From positions 74,849-138,848 of the forward strand of contig NZ_JANCLX010000006.1 in the NCBI RefSeq assembly GCF_024295805.1: a stretch of DNA of 64,000 nucleotides. The letters are read 5' to 3'. How positions within the stretch are numbered: the first letter of the stretch is position 1; every line of letters starts with the position of its first letter. Below, piece by piece: positions 26,590 to 35,131 of the stretch. The notes under the pieces are model-generated. The model was not told the DNA's origin. It was given only the letters and a program-made list of their open reading frames with translations, and searched no databases. Both the position numbers and the translations under genes were made by a program. Source of the DNA: Streptomyces cucumeris. GTDB lineage: Bacteria > Actinomycetota > Actinomycetes > Streptomycetales > Streptomycetaceae.

Positions 26590-27947
26590 GGCTGACTGTG
26601 CTGGGTGGCGGCGGTTTCCGGATGCCCCTGGTGTACCGGGCCCTGCTGGACGACACCGGCGACGCGGCCGGGCGCTGCACCGAACTGGTGCTGTACGACA
26701 CCGACCGCACCCGGCTCGACGCCATCGGCGCGGTCCTGGCCGAGCAGGCGGCCGGCCACGCCACCGCCCCCGCCGTACGGGCCACCACCGATCTCGACGA
26801 GGCGCTGCGCGGCGCCGACTTCGTCTTCTCCGCGATCCGCGTCGGCGGTCTGGAGGGGCGTGCGCACGACGAGCGGGTACCCCTGGCCGAAGGAGTGCTC
26901 GGCCAGGAGACCGTCGGTGCGGGCGGGGTGCTCTACGGACTGCGCACCCTTCCGGTGGCGGTCCGGATCGCCGAGCGCATCGCGGCCGTGGCCCCGGACG
27001 CCTGGGTCATCAACTTCACCAACCCCGCGGGCATGGTCACCGAGGCCATGCAGCGGGTGCTGGGCGACCGGGTGATCGGCATCTGCGACTCACCGGTGGG
27101 GCTGTGCCGCCGGGCCGCGCGGGCGCTGGGTGCCGACCCGGACCGGGCCTCCTACGACTACGTCGGACTCAATCACCTCGGCTGGCTGCGCCGGGTGGTG
27201 GTGGACGGCCGGGACCGGATGCCCGAACTCCTCGCGGACACCGCACTGCTGGAGTCCTTCGAGGAGGGGAAGCTGTTCGGGGCCGAATGGCTGCGGGCCC
27301 TGGGCGCCCTGCCCAACGAGTACCTGCACTACTACTACTTCAACCGTGAGGCGGTGGCCTCGATCCGGCAGGCCCCGGCCACCCGCGGGGAGTTCCTCAG
27401 GGAGCAGCAGGCTCGCTTCTACACGTCGGCGGCCGCCGGGACCACCGGGGCGCTGGAGGTGTGGGAGCGGACCCGGCTGGAGCGCGAGGCCACGTACATG
27501 GCGGAGAGCCGTGAGGCCACCGGTGGCTGGCAGCGCGACAGCTGCGACCTGGACGGCGGCGGCTACGACCGGATCGCGCTGGCCATCATGCGGGCCATCG
27601 CCCGCGACGAGCGCACCACGCTGATCCTCAACGTCCGCAACCGCACCGCGGTCCCCGGCCTGGACGCCGACGCCGTGGTGGAGGTGCCGTGTCTGGTGGA
27701 CGCGGGCGGCGCGCGTCCGCTGGCGGCCGGGGCGGTGGCCCCGGACCAGCTCGGGCTGATGCTCTCGCTGAAGGCCGTGGAGCGGTCGACCATCGAGGCG
27801 GCGACCGGAGCGGGCGCCCGCGCGGGCAGCGCCCGCGGCGCGGCCCTGCGGGCCCTCGCCCTCCATCCGCTGGTGGACTCGGTGACCGTGGCGGCCCGGA
27901 TCCTCGACGCCTCGGGAGCACTCACCCACGACGTGCCCCGCGCCTGA
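26586..27947 (+). CDS. GH4-family glycosidase (6-phospho-beta-glucosidase type)
   Basis: A 453-residue family 4 glycosidase, an NAD+ and Mn2+ dependent redox-type hydrolase. The Rossmann start LTVLGGGGFRMP, the INFTNPAGMVTEAM loop, and the metal-binding Cys167 (ICDSPVG) and His197 (LNHLGW) are all present. GH4 enzymes of this branch usually act on 6-phosphoglycosides delivered by PTS; here the only transport nearby is an ABC importer, and a PfkB kinase is co-regulated, so intracellular phosphorylation may precede cleavage. Coupled to the DeoR gene. A terminator-like hairpin follows at 27962. Confidence 0.9.
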   Translation: MRLTVLGGGGFRMPLVYRALLDDTGDAAGRCTELVLYDTDRTRLDAIGAVLAEQAAGHATAPAVRATTDLDEALRGADFVFSAIRVGGLEGRAHDERVPLAEGVLGQETVGAGGVLYGLRTLPVAVRIAERIAAVAPDAWVINFTNPAGMVTEAMQRVLGDRVIGICDSPVGLCRRAARALGADPDRASYDYVGLNHLGWLRRVVVDGRDRMPELLADTALLESFEEGKLFGAEWLRALGALPNEYLHYYYFNREAVASIRQAPATRGEFLREQQARFYTSAAAGTTGALEVWERTRLEREATYMAESREATGGWQRDSCDLDGGGYDRIALAIMRAIARDERTTLILNVRNRTAVPGLDADAVVEVPCLVDAGGARPLAAGAVAPDQLGLMLSLKAVERSTIEAATGAGARAGSARGAALRALALHPLVDSVTVAARILDASGALTHDVPRA

Positions 27948-27961
27948 GCTCCCTGCCCCCT

Positions 27962-27981
27962 GGCTGTCCGAACGGGCAGCC
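27962..27981 (+). terminator. Terminator-like hairpin after the GH4 gene
   Basis: GGCTGTCCG and CGGGCAGCC form a 9-base stem with one G-U pair and a tight loop, 14 bases beyond the stop codon. The rest of the interval to 28240 holds the promoter of the second DeoR gene. Confidence 0.6.
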
Positions 27982-28033
27982 GTCCGTCGCCGGTCACGCC
28001 CGGTCGGGCCCTCCGGCCGTGGCTCCTGCGATG

Positions 28034-28141
28034 AAACGGGCGGCAAACGGGCCCGCTACAGCGCCGACCAGGCAGTCCGGATCCGCACCATTTGCCACTT
28101 CACACCGGGTGACCTGCTGAGATAACGTTCGTGAAACGGGC
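28034..28141. promoter_or_regulatory. Three AAACGGGC repeats upstream of the second DeoR gene
   Basis: AAACGGGC occurs at 28034-28041, 28045-28052 and 28134-28141, all in the same orientation, within the 290-base interval before 28241. Direct repeats like these can be regulator half-sites. A short dyad GGCTTG/CAAGCC (28190-28195, 28209-28214) lies nearer the start. Confidence 0.3.
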
Positions 28142-28240
28142 ACATACGGTCACGATCTCTTCGGCGTCAAGGCTGGCCACGTGATGACGGGCTTGTAAAA
28201 CTTCCACGCAAGCCAGGAGAGCGACGCAGGGAGGTGCGGT

Positions 28241-29002
28241 ATGGACGCGGAGGAACGCCGTCGGGAGATCCTCGACACGGCGCGCCGCGCCGGTGTGGTG
28301 GACGTCGGCAAACTCGCCGCGGACCTCGGTGTCTCCAAGGAGACCGTGCGGCGCGACCTGAGGGTGCTGGAGGAACACGGTCTGGTGCGCCGCACCCACG
28401 GTGGCGCCTACCCCGTGGAGAGCGCGGGGTTCGAGACCACCCTGGCCTTCCGCACCACCATGCATGTCCCGGAGAAGCAGCGGATCGCGGAGGCGGCGGC
28501 CTCACTGCTGGGCGACGCCGAGACGGTCTTCGTGGACGAGGGGTTCACCCCGCAGCTGATCGCGGAGGCCCTGCCCCGGGACCGTCCGCTCACCGTGATC
28601 ACCGCGTCCCTCGCCACCGCCGGGGGGCTCGCCGGACGGGAGAACACCACGGTGCTGCTGCTCGGCGGCCGGGTCCGTGGCGGCACCATGGCCACGGTCG
28701 ACCACTGGGCGACCCATATGCTCTCCGGCTTCGTGATCGACCTCGCCTTCATCGGTGCCAACGGCATCTCCCGGCAGTACGGTCTGACCACCCCCGATCC
28801 CGCGGTCAGCGAGGTCAAGGCGCAGGTGGTCCGGGTCTCCCGGCGGAAGGTGTTCTCCGGGGTGCACACCAAGTTCGGCGCCGTGAGCTTCTGCCGGTTC
28901 GCGGAGGTGTCCGACTTCGAGGCGATCGTCACCGACACCGGGCTGCCGCTCACCGAAGCACATCGCTACTCTCTGCTGGGTCCGCAGATCATCCGCGTCT
29001 GA
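28241..29002 (+). CDS. DeoR-family regulator of the polyol operon
   Basis: A 253-residue DeoR protein starting at ATG 28241 behind GGGAGG. The helix-turn-helix is at about 5-40 (RREILDTARRAGVVDVGKLAADLGVSKETVRRDL) with the wing HGGAYP; the effector domain shows VFVDEGFTPQLIAEAL, ITASLATAGGLAG, LLGGRVRGGTMATVD and FIGANGI. It precedes an importer and a zinc dehydrogenase in the same direction and presumably controls them in response to a phosphorylated or free polyol. It is about 35% similar by eye to the first DeoR protein, so not a recent duplicate. Confidence 0.88.
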   Translation: MDAEERRREILDTARRAGVVDVGKLAADLGVSKETVRRDLRVLEEHGLVRRTHGGAYPVESAGFETTLAFRTTMHVPEKQRIAEAAASLLGDAETVFVDEGFTPQLIAEALPRDRPLTVITASLATAGGLAGRENTTVLLLGGRVRGGTMATVDHWATHMLSGFVIDLAFIGANGISRQYGLTTPDPAVSEVKAQVVRVSRRKVFSGVHTKFGAVSFCRFAEVSDFEAIVTDTGLPLTEAHRYSLLGPQIIRV

Positions 29003-29081
29003 CGTGACGTCACGCGCCCCGCTGCGCACCGCTGTTCCTCGATCGCTCCCGTCCCCACACGTCCCTTCGATTGGACCCGTC

Positions 29082-30437
29082 ATGCCCGTCCTGACTCTTC
29101 GTGCTGCCCGGATACCGCTGGTGGCCCTGACCGCGGGAGCGCTCCTCGCCGGGTGCGCCGGTATGGGGGGCGGTGGATCCGGCGGCAAGACCATCAATGT
29201 GCTGATGGTCAACAACCCCCAGATGATGGAGTTGCGGAAGCTCACCGAGAAGCACTTCACCAAGGAAACCGGCATCAAGGTGAACTTCACGGTGCTGCCG
29301 GAGAACGATGTCCGCGACAAGATCAGTCAGGACTTCGCCAACCAGGCCGGCCAGTACGACGTGGCGACCATCAGCAACTTCGAGGTCCCGTTCTACGCCA
29401 GGAACGACTGGCTGCTGCCGCTGGACAAACGGGTGGCGCACGACCGGGCCTTCGACCAGAAGGACATCCTGCCCTCGATGCGCCAGTCGCTGACGGCCGA
29501 CGACGGACATCTCTACGCCCAGCCGTTCTACGGTGAGTCGTCCTTCCTGATGTACCGCAAGGACGTGTTCGCGGAGAAGAACCTGACCATGCCCAAACGG
29601 CCCACCTGGCAGCAGGTGGCCGATCTGGCGGCCAAGGCCGACGGCGCCCGCGACGGGATGAAGGGCATCTGTCTGCGCGGACTGCCCGGCTGGGGCGAGC
29701 TGATGGCACCGCTGACCACGGTGGTCAACACCTTCGGCGGCACCTGGTTCACCAAGGACTGGAAGGCGCGGCTGACCTCCCCCGAGTTCACCAAGGCCAC
29801 CAAGTTCTACGTCGACCTGGTGCGCGACCACGGTGAGGCGGGCGCCGCCCAGTCCGGCTTCGCCGAATGCCTCAACAACCTCACCCAGGGCAAGAGCGCG
29901 ATGTGGTACGACGCCACCTCGGCCGCCGGATCGCTGGAAGCCGCCGACTCCCCGGTCAAGGGAAAGATCGGCTATGTGCAGGCGCCGGTGGAGAAGACCG
30001 AGAGCTCCGGCTGGCTCTACACCTGGGCCTGGGGCATCCAGAGTGCGTCCCGCACCCCCGACAACGCCTGGAAGTTCGTCCGCTGGGCCTCCAGCAAGCA
30101 GTACGAATCCCTGGTGGGAAAGACCTTCGGCTGGGCCAACGTCCCGGCGGGCAAACGGGCCTCCACCTACGCCAACCCCGACTACCGCAAGGCCGCCGGA
30201 ACCTTCTCGGAGGTCACCCGCGAGGCCATCACCAGTGCCCGGCCGCGCGACCCGGGTGTGCAGCCCAGGCCGACGATCGGCATCCAGTTCGTCGACATCC
30301 CCGAGTTCTCCGACCTCGGCACCAAGGTCGCACACGAGATCAGCGCCGCGATCGCCGGAAAGCAGTCCGTCGACGAGGCATTGCGGAAGTCGCAGAAGCT
30401 GGCCGAGAAGGTCGGCGAGGAGTACCGAGATGAGTAA
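29082..30437 (+). CDS. Polyol/sugar-binding lipoprotein
   Basis: A 451-residue extracellular binding protein. From ATG 29082 the signal ends in lipobox LLAGC (Cys25); the upstream extension to 29004 would spoil the signal and is rejected. Mature features (KTINVLMVNNPQMMELRKLTEKHFTKETGIKVNFTVLPENDVRDK) resemble mannitol/sorbitol receptors of the SmoE type. Its last 8 bases overlap the first permease gene. Substrate assignment as polyol rests on similarity pattern and on the dehydrogenase at the end of the operon. Confidence 0.87.
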   Translation: MPVLTLRAARIPLVALTAGALLAGCAGMGGGGSGGKTINVLMVNNPQMMELRKLTEKHFTKETGIKVNFTVLPENDVRDKISQDFANQAGQYDVATISNFEVPFYARNDWLLPLDKRVAHDRAFDQKDILPSMRQSLTADDGHLYAQPFYGESSFLMYRKDVFAEKNLTMPKRPTWQQVADLAAKADGARDGMKGICLRGLPGWGELMAPLTTVVNTFGGTWFTKDWKARLTSPEFTKATKFYVDLVRDHGEAGAAQSGFAECLNNLTQGKSAMWYDATSAAGSLEAADSPVKGKIGYVQAPVEKTESSGWLYTWAWGIQSASRTPDNAWKFVRWASSKQYESLVGKTFGWANVPAGKRASTYANPDYRKAAGTFSEVTREAITSARPRDPGVQPRPTIGIQFVDIPEFSDLGTKVAHEISAAIAGKQSVDEALRKSQKLAEKVGEEYRDE

Positions 30438-31395
30438 TCCCACGACCACCGCGCCCGCCCGCGGCCCGCGCCCGCCCGCCGTGGCCGGCGCCCCGCGGCG
30501 CACCGCCAAGGCACCCCGCAACCGGGCCCGCGAATGGGCCACCCGAGCTCCGCTGATGCCCGCGCTGATCTTCCTGATCGTGGTCACCCAGTTGCCGTTC
30601 GTGGCCACCCTGGTGATCTCGTTCTTCGACTGGAACGCCTTCCGGCCGGAGCGGCGCGAGTTCGTCGGCCTGGAGAACTTCCGCACGGTGGCCAGTGACG
30701 AGGGTCTGCGCGAGTCCATCCTGACCACCGTGCTGCTGACCGCCACCGTGGTGGTCGTCAGTGTGGTGCTGGGCCTGCTGCTCGCCCTGCTGCTGGACCG
30801 GAAGTTCCGGGGCCGGGGACTGGTGCGCACCATGCTCATCGCGCCGTTCCTGCTGGTCCCGGTGGCCTCCGCACTGCTGTGGAAGCATGCGCTGTACAAC
30901 CCTGAGTACGGGCTGTTCAACGGGGTACTCCACTGGCTGGGCGGACCCCAGCCGGATTGGATCTCGGACATGCCGCTGCTGGCCGTGGAGATGTCCCTGG
31001 TGTGGCAGTGGACACCGTTCATGATGCTGATCCTGCTGGCCGGGCTGCAGAGCCGGCCGCTGGACATGATCGAGGCGGCCCGGCTGGACGGCGCGGGCAA
31101 CTGGCAGATCTTCCGCTACCTCACCCTGCCGCATCTGCGCCGCTATCTGGAGCTGGGCACCCTGCTGGGGTCGGTCTACATCGTGCAGAACTTCGACGCG
31201 GTGTTCACCCTGACCCGTGGCGGTCTGGACACCGCCAACCTCCCGTACACCATCTACGAGACCTTCTACAACGCCCATGAGTACGGACTGGCATCCGCGG
31301 CCGGTGTGCTGGTGGTGATCGGCACGATCGTCATCGCCACCTTCGCGCTGCGCGTGGTGTCGTCCCTGTTCCGTGAGGAGGTGTCCCGCGCATGA
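30430..31395 (+). CDS. Polyol ABC transporter permease 1
   Basis: A 321-residue CUT1 permease with a long basic, Pro/Ala-rich cytosolic N-terminus (about 45 residues) and six spans. The docking loop is DMIEAARLDGAGNWQIFRYLTLPHLRRYLE. ATG 30430 overlaps the binding-protein gene by 8 bases, and its stop overlaps the next start as ATGA. Confidence 0.9.
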   Translation: MSNPTTTAPARGPRPPAVAGAPRRTAKAPRNRAREWATRAPLMPALIFLIVVTQLPFVATLVISFFDWNAFRPERREFVGLENFRTVASDEGLRESILTTVLLTATVVVVSVVLGLLLALLLDRKFRGRGLVRTMLIAPFLLVPVASALLWKHALYNPEYGLFNGVLHWLGGPQPDWISDMPLLAVEMSLVWQWTPFMMLILLAGLQSRPLDMIEAARLDGAGNWQIFRYLTLPHLRRYLELGTLLGSVYIVQNFDAVFTLTRGGLDTANLPYTIYETFYNAHEYGLASAAGVLVVIGTIVIATFALRVVSSLFREEVSRA

Positions 31396-32270
31396 CCGCG
31401 TCGACCGCCCCGGCGGCCACCACCGCCGTTCCCCCGTACGCCCGCCGGGCCAGGCGCCGCGGCGCCGCGCTCGGACTGCTGGCCTGGTTCATCGGCATCG
31501 TGTTCGTCCTCCCCGTGCTGTGGATGGTGCTGACCTCCTTCCACGCGGAGTCGGACGCCGCCACCAATCCGCCCTCGGTGGCCGCGCCGCTGACCCTGGA
31601 CGGCTACCGCGAGTTCTTCGGGGCGGACGGCGGCGCCAGCCCGTGGCCGCCGCTGCTCAACTCACTCGGCGCGAGCGTGTTCTCCACGCTCTTCGTGCTG
31701 GTCCTGGCCCTTCCGGCCGCGTACGCGCTGTCCATCCGGCGGGTGCGCAAGTGGACGGATGTGATGTTCTTCTTCCTGTCCACGAAGATGCTGCCGGTCG
31801 TCGCCGGTCTGCTCCCGGTGTTCCTGTTCGCCAAGGACACCCACTTCCTGGACAACATCTGGCTGCTCGTCATCCTCTACACCTCGATGAACCTGCCGAT
31901 CGCGGTCTGGATGATGCAGTCCTTCCTCGCCGACATCCCGGTGTCCGTGATCGAGGCGGCGCAGATGGACGGGGCGCGGCTGCCCACCGTCCTGGTCCGG
32001 GTGATCGCCCCGATCGCCGGTCCGGGGATCGCGGCCACCTCCCTGATCTGCTTCATCTTCAGCTGGAACGAGATGCTCTTCGCGCAGGTGCTCACCGGTG
32101 TGGTCGCCCAGACCGCTCCGGCGTTCCTGACCGGTTTCGTCACCAGCCAGGGGCTGTTCCTCGCCCAGGTGTGCGCCGCCTCGGTCGTCATTTCCCTGCC
32201 GGTGCTCGCCGCCGGTTTCGCCGCCCAGGACAAGCTGGTCCAGGGCCTGTCTCTAGGAGCCGTCAAATGA
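31392..32270 (+). CDS. Polyol ABC transporter permease 2
   Basis: A 292-residue CUT1 permease; docking loop SVIEAAQMDGARLPTVLVRVIAPIAGPG. Both ends overlap neighbours by four bases. As in the first sugar operon, no ATPase gene accompanies it, in line with use of a shared MsiK-type subunit. Confidence 0.9.
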   Translation: MTASTAPAATTAVPPYARRARRRGAALGLLAWFIGIVFVLPVLWMVLTSFHAESDAATNPPSVAAPLTLDGYREFFGADGGASPWPPLLNSLGASVFSTLFVLVLALPAAYALSIRRVRKWTDVMFFFLSTKMLPVVAGLLPVFLFAKDTHFLDNIWLLVILYTSMNLPIAVWMMQSFLADIPVSVIEAAQMDGARLPTVLVRVIAPIAGPGIAATSLICFIFSWNEMLFAQVLTGVVAQTAPAFLTGFVTSQGLFLAQVCAASVVISLPVLAAGFAAQDKLVQGLSLGAVK

Positions 32271-33256
32271 GGGCCGCCGTCATCGAAGCTCCCGGGAAGG
32301 TCACCGTCGAGACCGTTCCGGACCCCACACCCGGCCGCCGCGAGGTGGTGGTCGAGGTGTCGGCGTGCGGGCTGTGCGGCACGGATCTGCACATCCTCCA
32401 GGGCGAGTTCGCCCCCACGCTGCCGATCGTCCCCGGGCATGAGTTCGCCGGACGGCTGGTGGGCGTCGGCAGCGATGTCACCGAGCTGTCGGTGGGCGAC
32501 CGGGTCGCGGTGGATCCGTCGCTGCACTGTCACGAGTGCCGCTACTGCCGGATCGGCCGGGGCAACCTGTGCGACAACTGGAACGCCATCGGGGTCAGTG
32601 TCCCCGGCGGCGCCGCCGAGTTCGCCGTCGCGCCGGTGGCCAACTGCGTCAAGCTGCCGGAGCATGTGGAGACGGCCGACGCGGCCCTGATCGAACCGCT
32701 GTCCTGCGCGGTGCGCGGCTATGACGTGCTGCACGGCAATCTGGGCGCGGAGGTGCTGATCTACGGCTCGGGCACGATGGGCCTGATGATGCTGGAGCTG
32801 GCCAAGCGGACCGGCGCCACCAGTGTGGACATGGTGGACATCAACGCCGAGCGGCTGGCCACCGCGAGCACCCTGGGCTGCTCCCGGTCCGCCGCCTCAC
32901 CGGACAAGCTGGAGCAGCCGCGCGGCTGGGACGTGGTCATCGACGCGACCGGCAACCAGGCCGCCATTCAGGACGGACTGACCCGCGTCGCCAAGGCCGG
33001 AACGTTTCTCCAGTTCGGTGTCTCCGACTACGCGACCCGGGCCACCATCGAGCCGTACAAGATCTACAACCAGGAGATCACCATCACCGGTTCGATGGCC
33101 GTGCTGCACAGCTACGAGCGGGCCGCCGGACTGTTCGCCTCGGGCGTCCTGGACCCGAAGGTCTTCATCAGCCACCGGCTGCCGCTGGAGGAGTACCCCG
33201 CGGCCCTGGAGCGGTTCGCGTCCGGTCAGGGCCGCAAGATCGTGGTGGTCCCCTAA
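32267..33256 (+). CDS. Zinc-dependent alcohol/polyol dehydrogenase
   Basis: A 329-residue medium-chain dehydrogenase. Catalytic zinc ligands are in CGLCGTDLH and GHEFAG; the structural zinc site is the four-Cys lobe CHECRYCRIGRGNLC. The cofactor-binding fold shows IYGSGTMGLMMLELAKRTGA followed by VDMVDIN, whose Asp points to NAD+. It ends the importer operon (start overlaps permease 2, AGGAG 9 bases upstream) and most likely oxidises the imported polyol to a ketose. It is somewhat shorter than typical sorbitol dehydrogenases (about 345). Confidence 0.9.
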   Translation: MRAAVIEAPGKVTVETVPDPTPGRREVVVEVSACGLCGTDLHILQGEFAPTLPIVPGHEFAGRLVGVGSDVTELSVGDRVAVDPSLHCHECRYCRIGRGNLCDNWNAIGVSVPGGAAEFAVAPVANCVKLPEHVETADAALIEPLSCAVRGYDVLHGNLGAEVLIYGSGTMGLMMLELAKRTGATSVDMVDINAERLATASTLGCSRSAASPDKLEQPRGWDVVIDATGNQAAIQDGLTRVAKAGTFLQFGVSDYATRATIEPYKIYNQEITITGSMAVLHSYERAAGLFASGVLDPKVFISHRLPLEEYPAALERFASGQGRKIVVVP

Positions 33257-33275
33257 CGTTCCGGCGACGTACCCG

Positions 33276-33322
33276 ACGCGCACCGGTGGGGAGGGCATGA
33301 TGCCCTCCCCACCGGTGCGCGT
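33276..33322. terminator. 23-base-pair bidirectional terminator
   Basis: Perfect arms 33276-33298 and 33300-33322 (built on CACCGGTGGGGAGGGCAT and its complement) meet almost without a loop. It sits between the convergent dehydrogenase and AI-2E transporter genes and probably serves both. Confidence 0.88.
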
Positions 33323-33324
33323 GC

Positions 33325-34446
33325 TCATGACGGAGTGGCCATGCCCACGCCGGTCTCCTGCTCATCGGTGTCCGGCTCCTGCGCCGGATCGCTGAGCTGT
33401 TCGCGCAGATAGTTCCAGAACACCGCGATCAGCGCGGCGACCGGTACCGCGAGCAGACTGCCCACGACACCGGCCAGACTGCCGCCCAGCGTCACCGCCA
33501 GCAGGATCACGGCCGCATGCAGGCCCAGCCCGCGGCTCTGGATCATGGGCTGGAACACATTGCCCTCGAGCTGCTGCACCACGATGATGATCGCGAGCGC
33601 GATCAGCGCGTCCGTCACCCCGTTGGACACCAGTGTGATCAGCACCGCGACCAGACCCGCGAACAGCGCACCCACGATCGGCACGAACGCGGAGACGAAG
33701 GTCAGCACCGCCAGCGGAAGCACCAGCGGCACCCCCAGGATCCACAGGCCGAGGCCGATGAAGACGGCGTCCAGCAGGCCCACCAGGGCCTGGGAACGTA
33801 CGAACGCGCCGAGCGTGTCCCAACTGCGCGCGGCCACCACGGGGATGTCGGTGGCGAGCCGGCCGGGAAGCTGACGAGCCAGCCACGGCAGGAAGCGCGG
33901 GCCGTCCTTGAGGAAGAAGAACATCAGGAAGAGGGCCAGGACCGCGGTGACCACACCGTCGACCACGGTGTTCACGCCCGTGATGACCGTGGTGACCATG
34001 GATCCGGCGCTGCTCTGCAGACGGGCGGCGGCGCTGTCGGACGCCTCCGCGATCTGGTCCTCCCCGATGTTCAGCGGCGGCCCGGCGGCCCACTCGCGCA
34101 CCTGGTGAATACCTTTGGTCACGCCGTCGGCCAGCTCCCCGGACTGGGAGGCCACGGGGACCGCGATCAGCGCCACGATGCCGGTGACCACCAGGAGGAA
34201 CAACACGGTCACCACGGACGCGGCCAGGGCGGGCCGCCACCCGCGCCGGCGCAGGAACCGGGTCAGGGGCCAGGTCAGCGTGGTGAGGAGCAAGCCGAGT
34301 ACGAGCGGCCAGACGATCGACCACATCTGCCCGAGGAGCCACAGGACCACTGCGGTCATCCCGAGGACCAGGAGCAACTCGACGGAGATACGCGCCGACG
34401 CGCGGAGCGCGGCGCGGGTTCTTGCGGAACTGAACGTGGCAGGCAT
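33325..34446 (-). CDS. AI-2E (PerM/TqsA) family transporter
   Basis: A 373-residue integral membrane protein with the usual seven to eight spans: two N-terminal helices (VELLLVLGMTAVVLWLLGQMW, VWPLVLGLLLTTLTWPLTRF), a third, a soluble middle region (residues about 115-160), and a C-terminal bundle that contains LKDGPRFLPW and FVPIVGALFAG, signatures of the family. Members export small molecules or act as ion antiporters; substrate here is unknown. It stands alone, with the terminator at its 3' end. Confidence 0.9.
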   Translation of the reverse strand: MPATFSSARTRAALRASARISVELLLVLGMTAVVLWLLGQMWSIVWPLVLGLLLTTLTWPLTRFLRRRGWRPALAASVVTVLFLLVVTGIVALIAVPVASQSGELADGVTKGIHQVREWAAGPPLNIGEDQIAEASDSAAARLQSSAGSMVTTVITGVNTVVDGVVTAVLALFLMFFFLKDGPRFLPWLARQLPGRLATDIPVVAARSWDTLGAFVRSQALVGLLDAVFIGLGLWILGVPLVLPLAVLTFVSAFVPIVGALFAGLVAVLITLVSNGVTDALIALAIIIVVQQLEGNVFQPMIQSRGLGLHAAVILLAVTLGGSLAGVVGSLLAVPVAALIAVFWNYLREQLSDPAQEPDTDEQETGVGMATPS

Positions 34447-34530
34447 GAAACACCGTACCCCGTTCGCGCTCCGCCATCGCCGCCGGTGTCCTCCAGAGCC
34501 CGCCCATTCCCGTGCGTGGCGCCCGTGGGG

Positions 34531-34974
34531 TCAGAATTCGGCGAAGTCGGAGAAGTCCATGTTGCCGAGAGCCAGGTTGCAGTGCATCTCGTGCGGAGTC
34601 TCCACGGCCGGTATACGGCACGGCTCGGTCTCCTCCGGGTCGGTGCTCACCGCGAGCAGCGACGCTTCGGCCCCCTCCATGCCGACGCGGTCGGCGAGGA
34701 AGACCACGTCCCAGCCGCACTCCTCCGGTTCCTCGCCGTCCTCGGAAGCGGTGAGGGCGGCGAGGACGTCGGCGGGGGTGGCGTCCGCCCACTCCGGGGC
34801 GTCCACACAGAGGATCTTCTCCTTGACCGAGCCCTCCTCCTGATCGCGCGCGTCGAAGACCCAGGGCTGGTCGAGGGCGGTTCGCAGCCGCTGCCAGGCG
34901 GCATCGTCCCCGTAGTGGGTGCGGACGAGCAGCATGGGCGGGTAGTCCTCATCGGTCTTCGGCAGAACGCGCAT
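34531..34974 (-). CDS. DUF6924-like acidic protein
   Basis: A 147-residue soluble acidic protein. ATG 34974 follows GGAAGGAG by 9 bases. It opens MRVLPKTDEDYPPMLLVRTHYGDDAAWQRL and has two mixed alpha/beta blocks with SVKEKILCVD and GWDVVFLADRVGMEGAEASLLAV, a pattern I associate with DUF6924; the match is from memory. Function unknown. A perfect palindrome lies 19-39 bases upstream (34993-35013). Confidence 0.72.
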   Translation of the reverse strand: MRVLPKTDEDYPPMLLVRTHYGDDAAWQRLRTALDQPWVFDARDQEEGSVKEKILCVDAPEWADATPADVLAALTASEDGEEPEECGWDVVFLADRVGMEGAEASLLAVSTDPEETEPCRIPAVETPHEMHCNLALGNMDFSDFAEF

Positions 34975-34992
34975 GGGTGGGCACTCCTTCCA

Positions 34993-35013
34993 ACGGGTCA
35001 CGTGGTGACCCGT
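34993..35013. promoter_or_regulatory. Palindrome ACGGGTCAC-GTG-GTGACCCGT
   Basis: Nine-base perfect arms around GTG lie just upstream of the DUF6924-like gene's ribosome site. The arms extend imperfectly (CAA/TTG with one bulge). Its size and position suit a repressor operator. Confidence 0.4.
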
Positions 35014-35131
35014 GTTGATGGTGTGCCGAAGCGTAGAGGGAGGGTCCGACAACGGCGGCCCGGTGACGGGGCGGGCCGGGGTGCGGCTCGCCCCGTCGGG
35101 TCGCTCGTTCAGGTGGTTCCGGCGCGCGGGG

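Noticed and set aside
31373..33256. Apparent permease-dehydrogenase fusion
   Set aside because: The first part is out of frame with the true permease (31392); only the last 329 codons from 32267 are the dehydrogenase.
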